DNA of 22,636 nucleotides from Candidatus Obscuribacterales bacterium (GTDB lineage: Bacteria; Cyanobacteriota; Vampirovibrionia; Obscuribacterales; Obscuribacteraceae): positions 1-22,636 of the forward strand of contig JAKFVJ010000004.1 of NCBI GenBank assembly GCA_021732245.1, given 5' to 3'. A program made the position numbers and the translations under genes. The notes below the pieces were generated by a model. The model saw only the letters and a list, made by a program, of their open reading frames with translations, was not told where the DNA came from and made no database searches. Of the stretch, positions 22,628 through 22,636 are shown in pieces. Numbering within the stretch: position 1 is the stretch's first letter; each line of letters opens with the position of its first letter.

Positions 22628-22636
22628 GTCAATGGG

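Noticed and set aside
1..22636. CRISPR arrays, rRNA, tRNA genes, insertion sequences, integrases
   Set aside because: No regularly spaced repeats, no rRNA or tRNA signature, and no transposase or recombinase gene found on reading both strands.

Overview
The window is a gene-dense bacterial chromosome segment of middling GC content. The cell looks Gram-negative: there is a complete tripartite efflux operon (TolC-like outer-membrane factor, RND pump, periplasmic adaptor), an ArnT-like membrane glycosyltransferase and several exported proteins. Kinesin-light-chain-type TPR proteins, an orphan CpaB and a decaprenyl-phosphoryl-arabinose (DPA) type gene set occurring together suggest a non-actinobacterial, environmental lineage. 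My best guess is the Melainabacteria/Vampirovibrionia (Obscuribacterales-like) group. That is inference from gene content only, and no marker gene in the window proves it.

Layout. (1) 1-400 has no convincing gene. (2) 401-3921 (+): a putrescine-type class III aminotransferase, two exported proteins of unknown function, and a family 5 uracil-DNA glycosylase (UDGb) translationally coupled to the second one. (3) 3922-4798: an accessory insertion made of a compact three-way-junction inverted-repeat structure and a DUF3800 gene. It is bracketed by the 3' end of the intact UDG gene and a second, diverged, still in-frame copy of that 3' end. (4) 4788-6273 (-): a VOC/glyoxalase-fold protein, a rubredoxin-less rubrerythrin and a cysteine-free PerR-like Fur-family regulator. 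Nearly identical 17-bp palindromes precede the regulator and the rubrerythrin, so this is a small peroxide-stress regulon. (5) 6299-8424 (-): dprE2 and dprE1 homologues overlapping by one base. (6) 8532-9518 (+): a cytoplasmic TPR protein. (7) 9627-15540 (+): the efflux operon. Its outer-membrane factor gene carries an in-frame TAG, and a 24-bp palindrome lies upstream. (8) 15541-17016 (-): an exported TPR protein. (9) 17214-18899 (+): an ArnT/GT39-like glycosyltransferase. (10) 18999-19907 (+): CpaB. (11) 19909-20934 (-): a UbiA-family decaprenyl-phosphate phosphoribosyltransferase-like enzyme. (12) 21047-22627 (-): histidine ammonia-lyase.

How they fit together. The UbiA-type enzyme (polyprenyl-phosphate plus PRPP) and DprE1/DprE2 (2'-epimerisation of the ribose) would make polyprenyl-phosphoryl-arabinose. 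The GT-C glycosyltransferase between them is a candidate user of a polyprenyl-phosphate sugar donor. The PerR/rubrerythrin pair handles peroxide. The efflux operon is probably compromised by the nonsense codon unless it is a sequencing error or is read through. The least expected structures are the UDG-tail/DUF3800 insertion with its leader, the two matched PerR-type boxes, and the DPA pathway outside the Actinobacteria.
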